Source: an uncultured Caulobacterales bacterium | Lineage (GTDB): Bacteria > Pseudomonadota > Alphaproteobacteria > Caulobacterales > Caulobacteraceae | Length of the DNA: 64,000 bases | Reading direction: 5' to 3' | NCBI GenBank assembly: GCA_903884425.1 | Contig: CAISEP010000007.1 | Coordinates: forward strand, 62,001-126,000 | Notes under the pieces: generated by a model | Seen by the model: only the letters and a program-made list of their open reading frames with translations | Database searches by the model: none | What the model was told of the DNA's origin: nothing | Made by a program: the position numbers and the translations under genes | Shown: piece after piece, positions 52,370-60,392 of the stretch | Layout: the number at the start of each line of letters is the position of its first letter | Numbering within the stretch: the stretch's first letter is position 1

Positions 52370-52539
52370 GTGGGCTCTCCCGGTTGATGGGGGAGCTTTA
52401 GGAGCGTTCCGCGTAAAGGCGCGACGGGGGATGACGGGCCAGGGCATAAAGGCCACATAAAGGTCTCGTCCCGGCGGAGCCCGTGTCCTGGCGGTCGTCT
52501 GCGCCGAAGGGCATGCCGTCGCTGCTGCTGGAGGTCGTC
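52370..52539. promoter_or_regulatory. kdp promoter region / upstream of oxidoreductase gene
   Basis: This 170-bp divergent region should carry the KdpE-activated promoter. CATAAAGGCCACATAAAGG (52445-52463) contains CATAAAGG and ACATAAAGG as a direct repeat 11 bp apart, which could be a KdpE site. GGAGGTC precedes the oxidoreductase ATG at 52540. Confidence 0.4.
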
Positions 52540-53628
52540 ATGAAAGCCGCTGTCCTGAACGCCTTTGGCCAGCCCCTGTCGATCGAGCAGCGGCCGGACC
52601 CGGTGCCGGGCGCGGGGTCGGTCGTGGTCGACGTGATGGCCGCGGGGGTCACCGGCTATGCCGCCGCAGTCTTCGACGGCTCGCGCGGCTACCGGCTGGA
52701 ACTGCCGGCCGTTCCCGGCCCCGGAGGGATCGGGCGGGTGCGGTCGGTGGGGCCGGACGCCACCCGGCTCAAGCCCGGCGACTGGGTGTTCTGCGAGCCC
52801 ACCATCCGGGCGCGGGATTCGGCGTCGGACACCATCCTCCAGGGCTGGACCTACCGCACCGACGCGGCGCTGCCGCTGCACCGGCTCTATCGCGACGGGT
52901 CCTATGCCGAGCAGATGCGGGTGCCGACGGAAAACGTCACCCCGATCGGCGACATCGAGGCCGCGGACGCCGGACGCTGGTGTGGCCTCAGCCGCCTGCT
53001 GGTGCCCTATGGCGGGCTGCTGGCGGGGGCGCTGGCGGCGGGGGAGACCCTGCTGGTCAGCGGCGCCACCGGCGGCTTCGGCGGGGCAGGGGTGGCGGTG
53101 GCCCTGGCCATGGGTGCGGGCCGGGTGGTGGCGACCGGGCGCAACCGGCGGACGCTGGACGAACTCGCCCACCGGTTCGGGGCCCGGGTGAAGCCGGTGG
53201 CAATGACCGGTGACGAGACCGCCGACCGGGCGGCAATCGCGCAGGCCGCCGACGGGCCCGTGGACATGGTGCTGGATTTCCTCCCCCGCGAAGCCGCCCT
53301 GTCGCAGGTGCACGCCAATCTCAAGGCGGTGCGGCACGGGGGGCGGATCATGCTGATGGGCGGGGTCCGCGCTGCGCTGGACCTCGACTACAACTGGCTG
53401 ATGCACGGCGAGATCACCCTTCGCGGGGTGTGGATGTATCCGCCCGAGGCGGTGCCGCGCATGGTGCAGATGGTCCGGGCCGGCCTGATCGACCTGCACC
53501 AGTTCGAGTTGTCCGAGTTCGCCCTGGACGAGGCCAATGCCGCCGTCGCCCATGCCGCCGCCCATGCCGGTCCGCGCCAGCTGACCGTCCTCCGGCCGGA
53601 CATCCTTCACCGCCTGAGCGGGGCCTGA
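52540..53628 (+). CDS. Zinc-independent MDR (alcohol dehydrogenase/quinone oxidoreductase-like) protein
   Basis: A 362-residue medium-chain dehydrogenase fold: GroES-like half starting KAAVLNAFGQPLSIEQRPDP, then the NAD(P)-binding loop VSGATGGFGGAGVAVALAMGAGRVVATGRN. The catalytic and structural zinc Cys clusters of classical alcohol dehydrogenases are missing (GVTGYAAAVFDGS at the catalytic position), so it belongs to the zinc-free group such as quinone or enoyl reductases. The ATG at 52540 follows GGAGGTC. Standing alone downstream of the kdp promoter, its substrate cannot be deduced. Confidence 0.8.
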   Translation: MKAAVLNAFGQPLSIEQRPDPVPGAGSVVVDVMAAGVTGYAAAVFDGSRGYRLELPAVPGPGGIGRVRSVGPDATRLKPGDWVFCEPTIRARDSASDTILQGWTYRTDAALPLHRLYRDGSYAEQMRVPTENVTPIGDIEAADAGRWCGLSRLLVPYGGLLAGALAAGETLLVSGATGGFGGAGVAVALAMGAGRVVATGRNRRTLDELAHRFGARVKPVAMTGDETADRAAIAQAADGPVDMVLDFLPREAALSQVHANLKAVRHGGRIMLMGGVRAALDLDYNWLMHGEITLRGVWMYPPEAVPRMVQMVRAGLIDLHQFELSEFALDEANAAVAHAAAHAGPRQLTVLRPDILHRLSGA

Positions 53629-53666
53629 TAGGGTCGCCGGAGGGGCCGGTCGAGCGGGGTACGAGG

Positions 53667-54416
53667 GTGGACATTCACAAGCCGAAGCCGGTGCACAACT
53701 GGCAGGAGCTGCTCTCCGAAATCGGCGTTGTCGTCATCGGCATCGTCATCGCCCTGTCGCTGGAGGAAGGTCTGCGCGCGCTGCACGACCGGGGCATCGC
53801 CTCCGAGGCGCGAGAGGCGGTCAGGGAGGAAATCCGCCAGAACCTGTCGTTCATGGCCGGTCGCCTGGAAACCCAGCCCTGCATCGAACGTCGCCTGGAT
53901 GACCTCGGCCGTCTGCTGGAGGCGTCCCGGGAGGGGGAGCTGAAATTCCGCCCGAACTGGGTCAGCCAGCCCTCCGTCTACTTCCTGTCCAACCAGCGCT
54001 GGCAGGCCGCCGCCGGAAGCGGACGGGTCAGCCTGCTGACCACCGAGGAGCAGGGCCGTCTGGGCGTGTTTTCGGTCATCAATGCGCGGTTCAACGACGC
54101 CGAGGCCCGGGAGCAGGCCGCCTGGTCGCAGCTGCGCGGGCTGGAGACCTGGCAGGGACCGCTGGGTTCGGCGGGGCGCGTTCACTTCTCCGCGGCCCTG
54201 CAGGATGCGCGTTATGAACTGTGGGAGACGCGCATCACCATCGGCCTTGCCCTGCGGCTCGGTGACGCGCTCGGGATCAAGCCCGACAAGGCCAGGACCA
54301 TGGACGGCAAGTACGTCGTCCCCCACGCCATCTGCCTGCCCATCTCGACCCCCCGCGAGCAGGCGCTGAAGACACTCTCGCAGGACGGATCCCCCCCCTG
54401 GGGCCAGCCGAAATAG
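53667..54416 (+). CDS. Membrane-anchored protein of unknown function
   Basis: The 249-residue product starts with a conserved HKPKPVHNWQELLSEIG, then one membrane span (VVVIGIVIALSLEEG). The rest is soluble and mostly helical with REAVREEIRQNLSFMAGRLETQPCIERRLDDLGRLL. This N-terminal pattern (short basic lead, single helix ending EE or EQ, then a coiled region) is common in alphaproteobacterial proteins of unknown function. The GTG at 53667 is chosen because the conserved segment starts there and ACGAGG precedes it. It follows the oxidoreductase by 38 bp, and no function is proposed. Confidence 0.7.
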   Translation: MDIHKPKPVHNWQELLSEIGVVVIGIVIALSLEEGLRALHDRGIASEAREAVREEIRQNLSFMAGRLETQPCIERRLDDLGRLLEASREGELKFRPNWVSQPSVYFLSNQRWQAAAGSGRVSLLTTEEQGRLGVFSVINARFNDAEAREQAAWSQLRGLETWQGPLGSAGRVHFSAALQDARYELWETRITIGLALRLGDALGIKPDKARTMDGKYVVPHAICLPISTPREQALKTLSQDGSPPWGQPK

Positions 54417-54571
54417 CCGCCGGGTCCGCCTGACGCCTTTGCCGCGGGCCTGCGATTTCGAAGGGGAACCGGCGAAGGCGCGCGCCGGGGGCTTGTCGCC
54501 GCGGACCGGCGGACGCAGAAACGGAGCGGGATGCCTGGCCCCCTCGCCCGGGCGCGCCTCGGAGGGACCGG

Positions 54572-55624
54572 ATGACTTCGACCTGGATCCGCAATGCCTG
54601 GTACGTGGCCGCGTCATCGGCGGAGCTCACCGATATACCCCTGGGGCGTCGCCTCTGCGGGGAGGACGTGGTCCTGTTCCGCGGTCCCGGCGGCGTCGTC
54701 GCGGCGCTGGAGGATGTCTGTCCCCACCGGGGCGCGAGGCTCAGCCTGGGCCGCTGCCGGGAGGGGCGCATGGTCTGCGGCTATCACGGCCTGGAGGTCG
54801 CCGCCGACGGAGCCGCCGCGGCCATGGCCGGGCAGGATGTGAGCCGCATCCCGCGCACCCGGGCCTTTCCGGTGGCGGAGCGGGCGGGCTTCGTCTGGCT
54901 CTGGCCCGGCGAGGCGTCGGAGGCGGACGAGGCGCTTCTGCCCCATCTGCCCTGGGCGGATGACCCGCAGTGGGCCTATGGCGGCGGCCTCTACCGGATC
55001 GCCTGCGACTACCGGCTGATGGTGGACAATCTGATGGACCTCACTCACGAGACCCATGTCCACGCCACCAGCATCGGTCAGAAGGAGATCGACGAGGCCC
55101 CGGTGGAAACCGTGCTCGAGGGGGGCGAGGTGGTCACCCGCCGGTTCATGGAAGGGGTGACGGCCCCGCCCTTCTGGCAGGCGGCGCTCGCCGGTGCGGG
55201 CCTGCCCACGGACGCGCCGGTGGACCGCTGGCAGGTCTGCCATTTCTCCCCGCCGAGCCATGTGCTGATCGAGGTGGGGGTGGCGCTCGCCGAGTGCGGC
55301 GGGCGCGAGGCCCCGGCGGAGCGCAAGGTGTCGGCCATCGTCGTCGACTTCATCACCCCGGAGACGGAGACCTCCCACTGGTACTTCTGGGGCATGGCAC
55401 GGACGTTTGCGCCGCAGGACCCGGCCCTGACCGCGACCATCCGCGAGGGGCAGGGCCGCATCTTCGCCGAGGACCTGGCGGTGCTTGAGGCACAGCAGGA
55501 AAACCTGTCCCGCCGCCCGCACCAGCGGCTGCTGACCCTGAACATCGACGCCGGGGGCGCCCAGTCCCGGGCCATGATCGCCCGCCTGATCCGCGACGAG
55601 GCGGTGCCGCTACCCGGCGGCTAG
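54572..55624 (+). CDS. vanA: Vanillate O-demethylase oxygenase subunit (Rieske oxygenase)
   Basis: The 350-residue terminal oxygenase carries the Rieske [2Fe-2S] ligands C50, H52, C69 and H72 (CPHRG, CGYHG) and the mononuclear-iron motif DNLMDLTHETHVH with H159 and H164 likely ligands. IRNAWYVAASSAEL at the start and SHWYFWGMAR later are typical of VanA. VanA with the reductase VanB demethylates vanillate to protocatechuate. No vanB is found in this window; what follows is a decayed gene. The ATG at 54572 has CGGAGGG upstream. Other VanA-like demethylases (dicamba, syringate) are the alternatives. Confidence 0.85.
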   Translation: MTSTWIRNAWYVAASSAELTDIPLGRRLCGEDVVLFRGPGGVVAALEDVCPHRGARLSLGRCREGRMVCGYHGLEVAADGAAAAMAGQDVSRIPRTRAFPVAERAGFVWLWPGEASEADEALLPHLPWADDPQWAYGGGLYRIACDYRLMVDNLMDLTHETHVHATSIGQKEIDEAPVETVLEGGEVVTRRFMEGVTAPPFWQAALAGAGLPTDAPVDRWQVCHFSPPSHVLIEVGVALAECGGREAPAERKVSAIVVDFITPETETSHWYFWGMARTFAPQDPALTATIREGQGRIFAEDLAVLEAQQENLSRRPHQRLLTLNIDAGGAQSRAMIARLIRDEAVPLPGG

Positions 55625-55733
55625 GGGGGGCGACGCCCAGGCCCTGGAGGATCACGCCGGTCAGGGACTCCACAGACTTTCGGCTGCGGTGACCGGACCG
55701 ATGGATGTGCCGGCTGGCCTCCATCATCGACCC

Positions 55734-56053
55734 GACCACGACGCTCGGCGCGGCTGATGGTGAACCAATGCTGCGCCGAGATCGACGCCTGGGCCCAGAC
55801 GGGGGAGTTCATGCCCTTCGCCGAACGCGCCAGGACGCGCCTCTACACGGGCATGGTCGGCCAGCTCCTCTGGGAGGGGGTGGATCTGCTGGCGTCTGCT
55901 GGCGGGGGGTCATTTGCCCGCCGGGATAACCGGATGAGCCGAATCTGGCAGGATCTTCGGGTCACCAACATGCACGCCATGGCTAATCCGGCGAGCAACT
56001 ACGAACTCTACGGCCGGATCCTGTGCGGGCTCGAGCCCAACATGGCAGTGTGA
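55734..56053 (+). pseudogene. C-terminal remnant of an acyl-CoA-dehydrogenase-like flavin monooxygenase
   Basis: About 105 residues match only the C-terminal helical part of group D flavin monooxygenases (HsaA/DszC/pigment-hydroxylase type): RLMVNQCCAEIDAW, GQLLWEGVDLLASAGGGSFARRDNRMSRIWQDLR, then ANPASNYELYGRILCGL. The N-terminal flavin-binding three quarters are absent. The reading frame upstream of about 55734 does not match the family. A translatable short ORF with ATG at 55757 exists but a functional enzyme is impossible. It indicates a deletion or decay event between vanA and the dioxygenase gene. Confidence 0.7.
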
Positions 56054-56122
56054 CGCCCGCCGTCCACACCCCTTCGCAGGCAATCGCCTTCTTCCGAAAG
56101 GCGAACAGGGAGATTGAACGCA

Positions 56123-57079
56123 ATGACAGGTGCCGCCACCGGCCGCCGCCCCGGGTCTGTCGGGGTGCATTCCATCGACCACTTCGGGCTCATCGTCCCG
56201 GATCTGGAGGCCGCAGGGCGTTTCTATGAGCTGTTCGGCCTCCGCGTTCAAAAGGACCCGGGCGCGCTGCAGCTTCGGACGGAGACGGACCCGCACTGCT
56301 GGGGCCTCATACGGCAAGGTCCCGTCAAGCGGCTGAGTTATCTCAGCTTCGGCATCTATGCCGAGGATGAGCCCGCGATCCGGAGCCGGCTCGCATCGGC
56401 AGGGGTGAGGTCGATCGAGGCTCCGCCGGGGGCTGAACCCGGCGGGTGGTGGATTGCCGGCTTCGACAGTCTCCCGATAAACCTGCGGGTCGCGGCCAAG
56501 TCATCTCCCGACCGGAAAAGCGCCTTCACGGCCGTCTCCACCGAACCGGGCGAGTCTGGCGCCATCCTCAACTCCAGGGCCCCACGCATCCATCCCCGAC
56601 GCCTGTCGCACGTGGCCATCTTCACCTCGTCGATCTCCGAGGCCATCGCGTTCTACGTGTCGGCGCTCGGACTGCGGCTCTCCGACCGGGGCGGCGACGG
56701 CGTGGCCTTTCTCCACGGGCCCCACGGAAGCGACCACCACATGCTGGCCCTCGTCGCGTCCGATCACAGGGGGCTGCATCACGTGAGCTGGGATGTGGGT
56801 TCGGTTCAGGACGTCGGACTGGGCGCAGCCCAGATGGCGCGGGGAGGATACGCGGACGGATGGGGCCTCGGACGCCACGTGCTCGGCGCCAACTATTTCC
56901 ACTATGTCCGCGATCCCTGGGGCAGCTATTCGGAATACTCCGCCGACATCGACTTCATTCCCGCCGACTGCGACTGGCCCGCTCAGGACCACGCACCGGA
57001 AGACGCCATGTATCTGTGGGGGCCGCCGCCGCCCGCCGACTTCGCCACCAACCACGAGCCGGCACAGGACCTAGCCTGA
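56123..57079 (+). CDS. Extradiol ring-cleavage dioxygenase (VOC family)
   Basis: A 318-residue two-module VOC protein. The C-terminal module has the three iron ligands of type I extradiol dioxygenases: His163 (LSHVAIF), His220 (GLHHVSWDV) and Glu271 (GSYSEYSADID). GRHVLGANYFHYVRDPWGS is typical of catechol/2,3-dihydroxybiphenyl dioxygenases. The ATG at 56123 is preferred to a TTG at 56114 because AGGGAGA lies nine bases before it. It follows the flavin monooxygenase remnant, so it probably belonged to a hydroxylase + meta-cleavage operon. The substrate is unknown; the enzyme itself looks intact. Confidence 0.82.
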   Translation: MTGAATGRRPGSVGVHSIDHFGLIVPDLEAAGRFYELFGLRVQKDPGALQLRTETDPHCWGLIRQGPVKRLSYLSFGIYAEDEPAIRSRLASAGVRSIEAPPGAEPGGWWIAGFDSLPINLRVAAKSSPDRKSAFTAVSTEPGESGAILNSRAPRIHPRRLSHVAIFTSSISEAIAFYVSALGLRLSDRGGDGVAFLHGPHGSDHHMLALVASDHRGLHHVSWDVGSVQDVGLGAAQMARGGYADGWGLGRHVLGANYFHYVRDPWGSYSEYSADIDFIPADCDWPAQDHAPEDAMYLWGPPPPADFATNHEPAQDLA

Positions 57080-57194
57080 GCCCCGGGCAGACGGCGACGG
57101 GCACGCCACCAGGGACGTAAACCCGGCGCGGATTCGAGGTGCATGTTCGACCTGTAGACGAGGTTGGCCGTGGGGCGTGACCGGGGCTGAGCGC

Positions 57195-58097
57195 TCAGAG
57201 CGGCCTCATGGCCTCGATCCGCGCAACCCGGACAGTTCCGCGACACTGCGCCGCCGCCGCGACCATCGCGTCGGTCAAGGCTCGCCCTTCCAGTCTTCCG
57301 GTGGCAAGCAGCACACGGAACGGCCGGTTACGGGACAGGCCCCAGAACAGGCCCGCCAGCAGCCAGACGGGGGCCCGGCTCAGTCGGGCCTTGGAACCTG
57401 GATAGATGCGGTATCCCAGGCAGCGGATCAGGGTGAAGGCCTCCTTCACGCCGCGCGCGACCACGCGGGCCTCGCCCCAGCTGCATCCGCCCCCGCGTCG
57501 CTCGCCGGCGCCGCAGGCACTCTGGAACCCGATGCAGAGCGGCGCGTGGCAACGAAGCCAGAGCGGCATGTTGCGTTCCAGGACCGCCGGAACGCCCGCT
57601 GCGTTGAAAAGGTCCACCAGGGACTGCCGCCCCAGAAGCGATTTCTGACCGGCGGCACCAATCGTCGCATCGAGCCGTCCATCACCGTCATAGTCGGCCT
57701 GCAGGAACGACATGCCGAAGGCGCAACGCTCGGCCCCCAGGGCGTCGATGATCGCTTCCGGGTCGAACGTATTGAACATGAACAGGATTTCCTTCGCTGC
57801 ACTTCGTTGAAGGCTGGGAAGGAGGGGCGCTGCCTGATGCGCCAGGAGGGTGACGATCACCAGGTCATAGGGCATCTGTTCGTCGAGTTGGTCGATGATC
57901 TCGACCTCTGCGCGCTCGCCCTTCACGGTAACGATGCCACCATCGCGTTGCAGCTGCTGCAGCCGGTCCGATCCGGCCCTGGCGACCACGGTCACAGGGT
58001 GCCCGCCGCTCCGCACAAGCTGGAAGGCCAGGGTGCTGCCGATCCTTCCTGCGCCGAGGATGGCGATGGTCTTTGGCGTGGACGTGCTGGAAGGCAT
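57195..58097 (-). CDS. Ketopantoate-reductase-like (PanE/ApbA) dehydrogenase
   Basis: The 300-residue protein has an N-terminal NADP Rossmann motif ILGAGRIGSTLAFQL and LVIVTLLAHQ in the first domain, then a helical C-terminal domain. In PanE the helix after the domain linker carries a catalytic Lys and Asn (W-R-K-L-A-V-N). Here the corresponding stretch is PLWLRCHAPLCIGFQ with Arg and Pro, so ketopantoate reduction is doubtful. It is likely a PanE-fold dehydrogenase of other specificity. Single gene, minus strand, 78 bp downstream of the efflux adaptor gene in the same direction. Confidence 0.75.
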   Translation of the reverse strand: MPSSTSTPKTIAILGAGRIGSTLAFQLVRSGGHPVTVVARAGSDRLQQLQRDGGIVTVKGERAEVEIIDQLDEQMPYDLVIVTLLAHQAAPLLPSLQRSAAKEILFMFNTFDPEAIIDALGAERCAFGMSFLQADYDGDGRLDATIGAAGQKSLLGRQSLVDLFNAAGVPAVLERNMPLWLRCHAPLCIGFQSACGAGERRGGGCSWGEARVVARGVKEAFTLIRCLGYRIYPGSKARLSRAPVWLLAGLFWGLSRNRPFRVLLATGRLEGRALTDAMVAAAAQCRGTVRVARIEAMRPL

Positions 58098-58174
58098 GAC
58101 GGCTCGAGTCGTTGCTGGGTTTTGAAGGGGGCGGGAATTGGATGGTTGGACCGAGCGCTTTCAGTCGCCCAGTT

Positions 58175-59275
58175 TCAGTCGGCCAGTCGGACGGTGGCCT
58201 GGACGCTGAGGCCCGGGCGAAGGCGATCGACGCCCGCCTGCCCGGCGTCGAAGCCGATGCGGACCGGCACCCGCTGGACGATCTTGGTGAAGTTGCCCGT
58301 GCCCGGTTCGAACGGCAGCAGCGAGAACTGGGATCCAGTGCCTGGCGCCAGGCTGTCCACCCGACCGGTCAGAACCTTGCCGGGCAGGGCGTCCACCCGG
58401 ATCGAGACCCGTTGACCCGGTGCCATGCGCGCAACCTGCGTCTCCTTGAAGTTCGCGGTGACATACAGGGCCCGCATGGGTGCCACGGTCATCAGCCGGG
58501 TGCCGGGCTGGACATAATCGCCCGGTTCCACCTGCCGGTCGGCGACCACGCCGTCGACGGGAGCCCGTATGAGGGTGTTGGCAAGGTCCTGCCGGGCAAG
58601 AACGAGCGCCGCCGCCGCCCGGGCCCGCGCGGCAAGGGCCTGTTCCACGGCGGCCTCGAGACTGCCTCTGCGCGCCTTGATGACCGCAGCTTGGTCCCGA
58701 CTTGCCTCAAGTGCAGCGCGGGAGCGCTCCTGTTCCGAGGCAGCGCTGGCGGTGCCGGCGCGGACAGCGTCGAGGTCCCTCAGGGCGACGGCACCGGACG
58801 AAGAGAGTGACTCGTACCTCTGCAGATCCTTGGTGGAGCGGGCATTCTGCGCGTCTGCGGCCTGGATCGCCGAAGCGGCCACCCGGATGTTGGAGGCGGC
58901 GAGCCGCTCCTCGGCGTCGAGTGCCGTCAGGGCGGCCCGGGCGGCGCTCAGCCCGGCCTCGGCTGTCTGCACGTCGGCCTCGGCGGCTGCCACGCGGGCG
59001 CTGAACTCCTCCGGATCGATCTGGATCAGCGGGTCGCCGCGTCGAACCGGCTGGTTGTGCGCCGCCAGCACCCGGGCGACGAGCCCCCGGACCTTCGGTG
59101 CCAGAACCGAACTGTCTGCCTGGACATAGGCTGCGTCGGTGGTCTCCTCCGCCTTGGGCGCGGAGATCCAGAGAGCGCCGCCAACCGCGACCGTGACCGC
59201 GATCGCCACGACGATGGCGGTCCGCCGCGAGAACGGCAGGCTGCGGGCAGCGGGCGGCGCGGCGACATCGCTCAT
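58175..59275 (-). CDS. EmrA/HlyD-type membrane fusion protein
   Basis: The 366-residue adaptor has a cytoplasmic N-terminus and one span (AIVVAIAVTVAVGGALWIS). It has the EmrA-like sequence TTDAAYVQADSSVLAPKVRGLVARVLAAHNQPVRRGDPLIQID, a long coiled-coil hairpin, and DLANTLIRAPVDGVVADRQVEPGDYVQPGTRL. It links a DHA2 MFS pump to the outer membrane. Its partner pump gene lies on the opposite strand at 60393. It overlaps the thioesterase stop by 4 bp in a tetR-thioesterase-adaptor operon. Confidence 0.87.
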   Translation of the reverse strand: MSDVAAPPAARSLPFSRRTAIVVAIAVTVAVGGALWISAPKAEETTDAAYVQADSSVLAPKVRGLVARVLAAHNQPVRRGDPLIQIDPEEFSARVAAAEADVQTAEAGLSAARAALTALDAEERLAASNIRVAASAIQAADAQNARSTKDLQRYESLSSSGAVALRDLDAVRAGTASAASEQERSRAALEASRDQAAVIKARRGSLEAAVEQALAARARAAAALVLARQDLANTLIRAPVDGVVADRQVEPGDYVQPGTRLMTVAPMRALYVTANFKETQVARMAPGQRVSIRVDALPGKVLTGRVDSLAPGTGSQFSLLPFEPGTGNFTKIVQRVPVRIGFDAGQAGVDRLRPGLSVQATVRLAD

Positions 59276-59721
59276 CGTTCAAAAACCAACAGGGTCGAGG
59301 TGGCCGAAGCCAGCAGGGTCCCGGCGGCATCCGTCAGACGGGCCTCGGCGAACGCGGCTCGCCGTCCAAGCGTCACCACCTTGCCCTCGGCACGGACCGG
59401 GCCGGTGTCGGCGGTCATGGCCTTGTGATAGGCGACCTTCAACTCCAGGGTCGTGTAGCCCTGACCGGCCTTCAGCCGGGAATGCACTGCGCATCCACAA
59501 GCGCTGTCGAGCAGGCTGGCGGCGTAGCCTCCGTGCACCGTGCCGATGGGATTGTAGACCTCAGGGCCGGGCGTTCCTTCGAACAGGACCCGCCCGGCCT
59601 CGGCCTCGACCATGGCGAAGGCAAGCGTCGCTCCGATGCCGGCCTTGCGGTCGCCCCCGAGCAAGGTGCGGAGCTGTTCCAGCCCGCTGGGGCCATGCGT
59701 GGCGGCGTCAGCGGCGTTCAT
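59272..59721 (-). CDS. PaaI-like hotdog thioesterase
   Basis: A 149-residue single hotdog domain: PIGTVHGGYAASLLDSACGCAVHSRL is the helix-containing signature with the conserved HGG and acid, and TTLELKVAYHKAMTADTGPVRAEGKVV follows. PaaI-type enzymes hydrolyse aryl- or acyl-CoA thioesters. It overlaps both neighbours by 4 bp, between the TetR regulator and the efflux adaptor. That setting suggests release of a CoA-trapped toxic acid for export, an inference from context only. Confidence 0.85.
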   Translation of the reverse strand: MNAADAATHGPSGLEQLRTLLGGDRKAGIGATLAFAMVEAEAGRVLFEGTPGPEVYNPIGTVHGGYAASLLDSACGCAVHSRLKAGQGYTTLELKVAYHKAMTADTGPVRAEGKVVTLGRRAAFAEARLTDAAGTLLASATSTLLVFER

Positions 59722-60311
59722 GGGGCGATCTCCAGGTTGAGGCGGCGCCGGAGCGCGGTTCGAGAGGCAGCCAGGATGCTGTCTGACTGCTGCGGGTCGG
59801 ATACGGCGCGCGCCAGGGCCACTGCGCCGACCAGTTCCGCCACGACGGAGGCGGCTTCAGCCTCGGCCCCCCCGCGTCCCATCAGGGCCAGGGTATCGGC
59901 GAGCCTTCGGGTCAGGGAGTCGACGCCTTCGCCGTAGCGCACCCTCGCCTCCGGTCCGAGACGGGCCAGATCGGCGGACAAGGCGGGAAGCGGGCAGCCC
60001 GTCCCGCGGGCGTCCCGGTGCTGGGTGGACAGGTAGAAGTCGATATACCGCGCCAGCCCCTCAGCCGGCGAGCCATCGGCCGTGGAACGCGCGAGCCGCC
60101 GACGCGCGTCATTGAACATCTCGTCGATCGCACCGGCGACCAGGGCGTCCTTGGACTTGAAATGCGCGTAGAAGGCACCGTGGGTCAGCCCTGCGCCGGA
60201 CATGATCTCCGCGACGCTGACGCGGTCGGGCCCGGATGTCCGGATGGATCGGGCCGCTTCGGCCAGGACCCGACGCCGCGTCTCAACCTTGTGCTCAGCC
60301 TTGTAGCGCAC
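59718..60311 (-). CDS. TetR-family regulator of the split EmrAB-type efflux system
   Basis: A 197-residue regulator with HTH at about 12-58 (ETRRRVLAEAARSIRTSGPDRVSVAEIMSGAGLTHGAFYAHFKSKDALV) and the AcrR-like C-terminal GTGCPLPALSADLA. The GTG at 60311 is chosen because GGAG precedes it by seven bases and homology begins there; an upstream in-frame ATG at 60347 would run through the operator. A perfect palindrome (60326-60342) lies between it and the divergent pump gene. Confidence 0.85.
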   Translation of the reverse strand: MRYKAEHKVETRRRVLAEAARSIRTSGPDRVSVAEIMSGAGLTHGAFYAHFKSKDALVAGAIDEMFNDARRRLARSTADGSPAEGLARYIDFYLSTQHRDARGTGCPLPALSADLARLGPEARVRYGEGVDSLTRRLADTLALMGRGGAEAEAASVVAELVGAVALARAVSDPQQSDSILAASRTALRRRLNLEIAP

Positions 60312-60325
60312 CTTGCGGCTCCCGT

Positions 60326-60342
60326 TTATATGATGGATATAA
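60326..60342. promoter_or_regulatory. Perfect palindrome between tetR and the MFS pump, putative operator
   Basis: TTATATGATGGATATAA has exact 6-bp arms and a 5-bp centre, AT-rich in GC-rich surroundings, 50 bp before the pump ATG and 15 bp before the regulator GTG. Confidence 0.6.
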
Positions 60343-60392
60343 TACAATCAGTCCCGGGCGCAAGCCTGTCCGGAATTCGAGGCTCGCGACCC

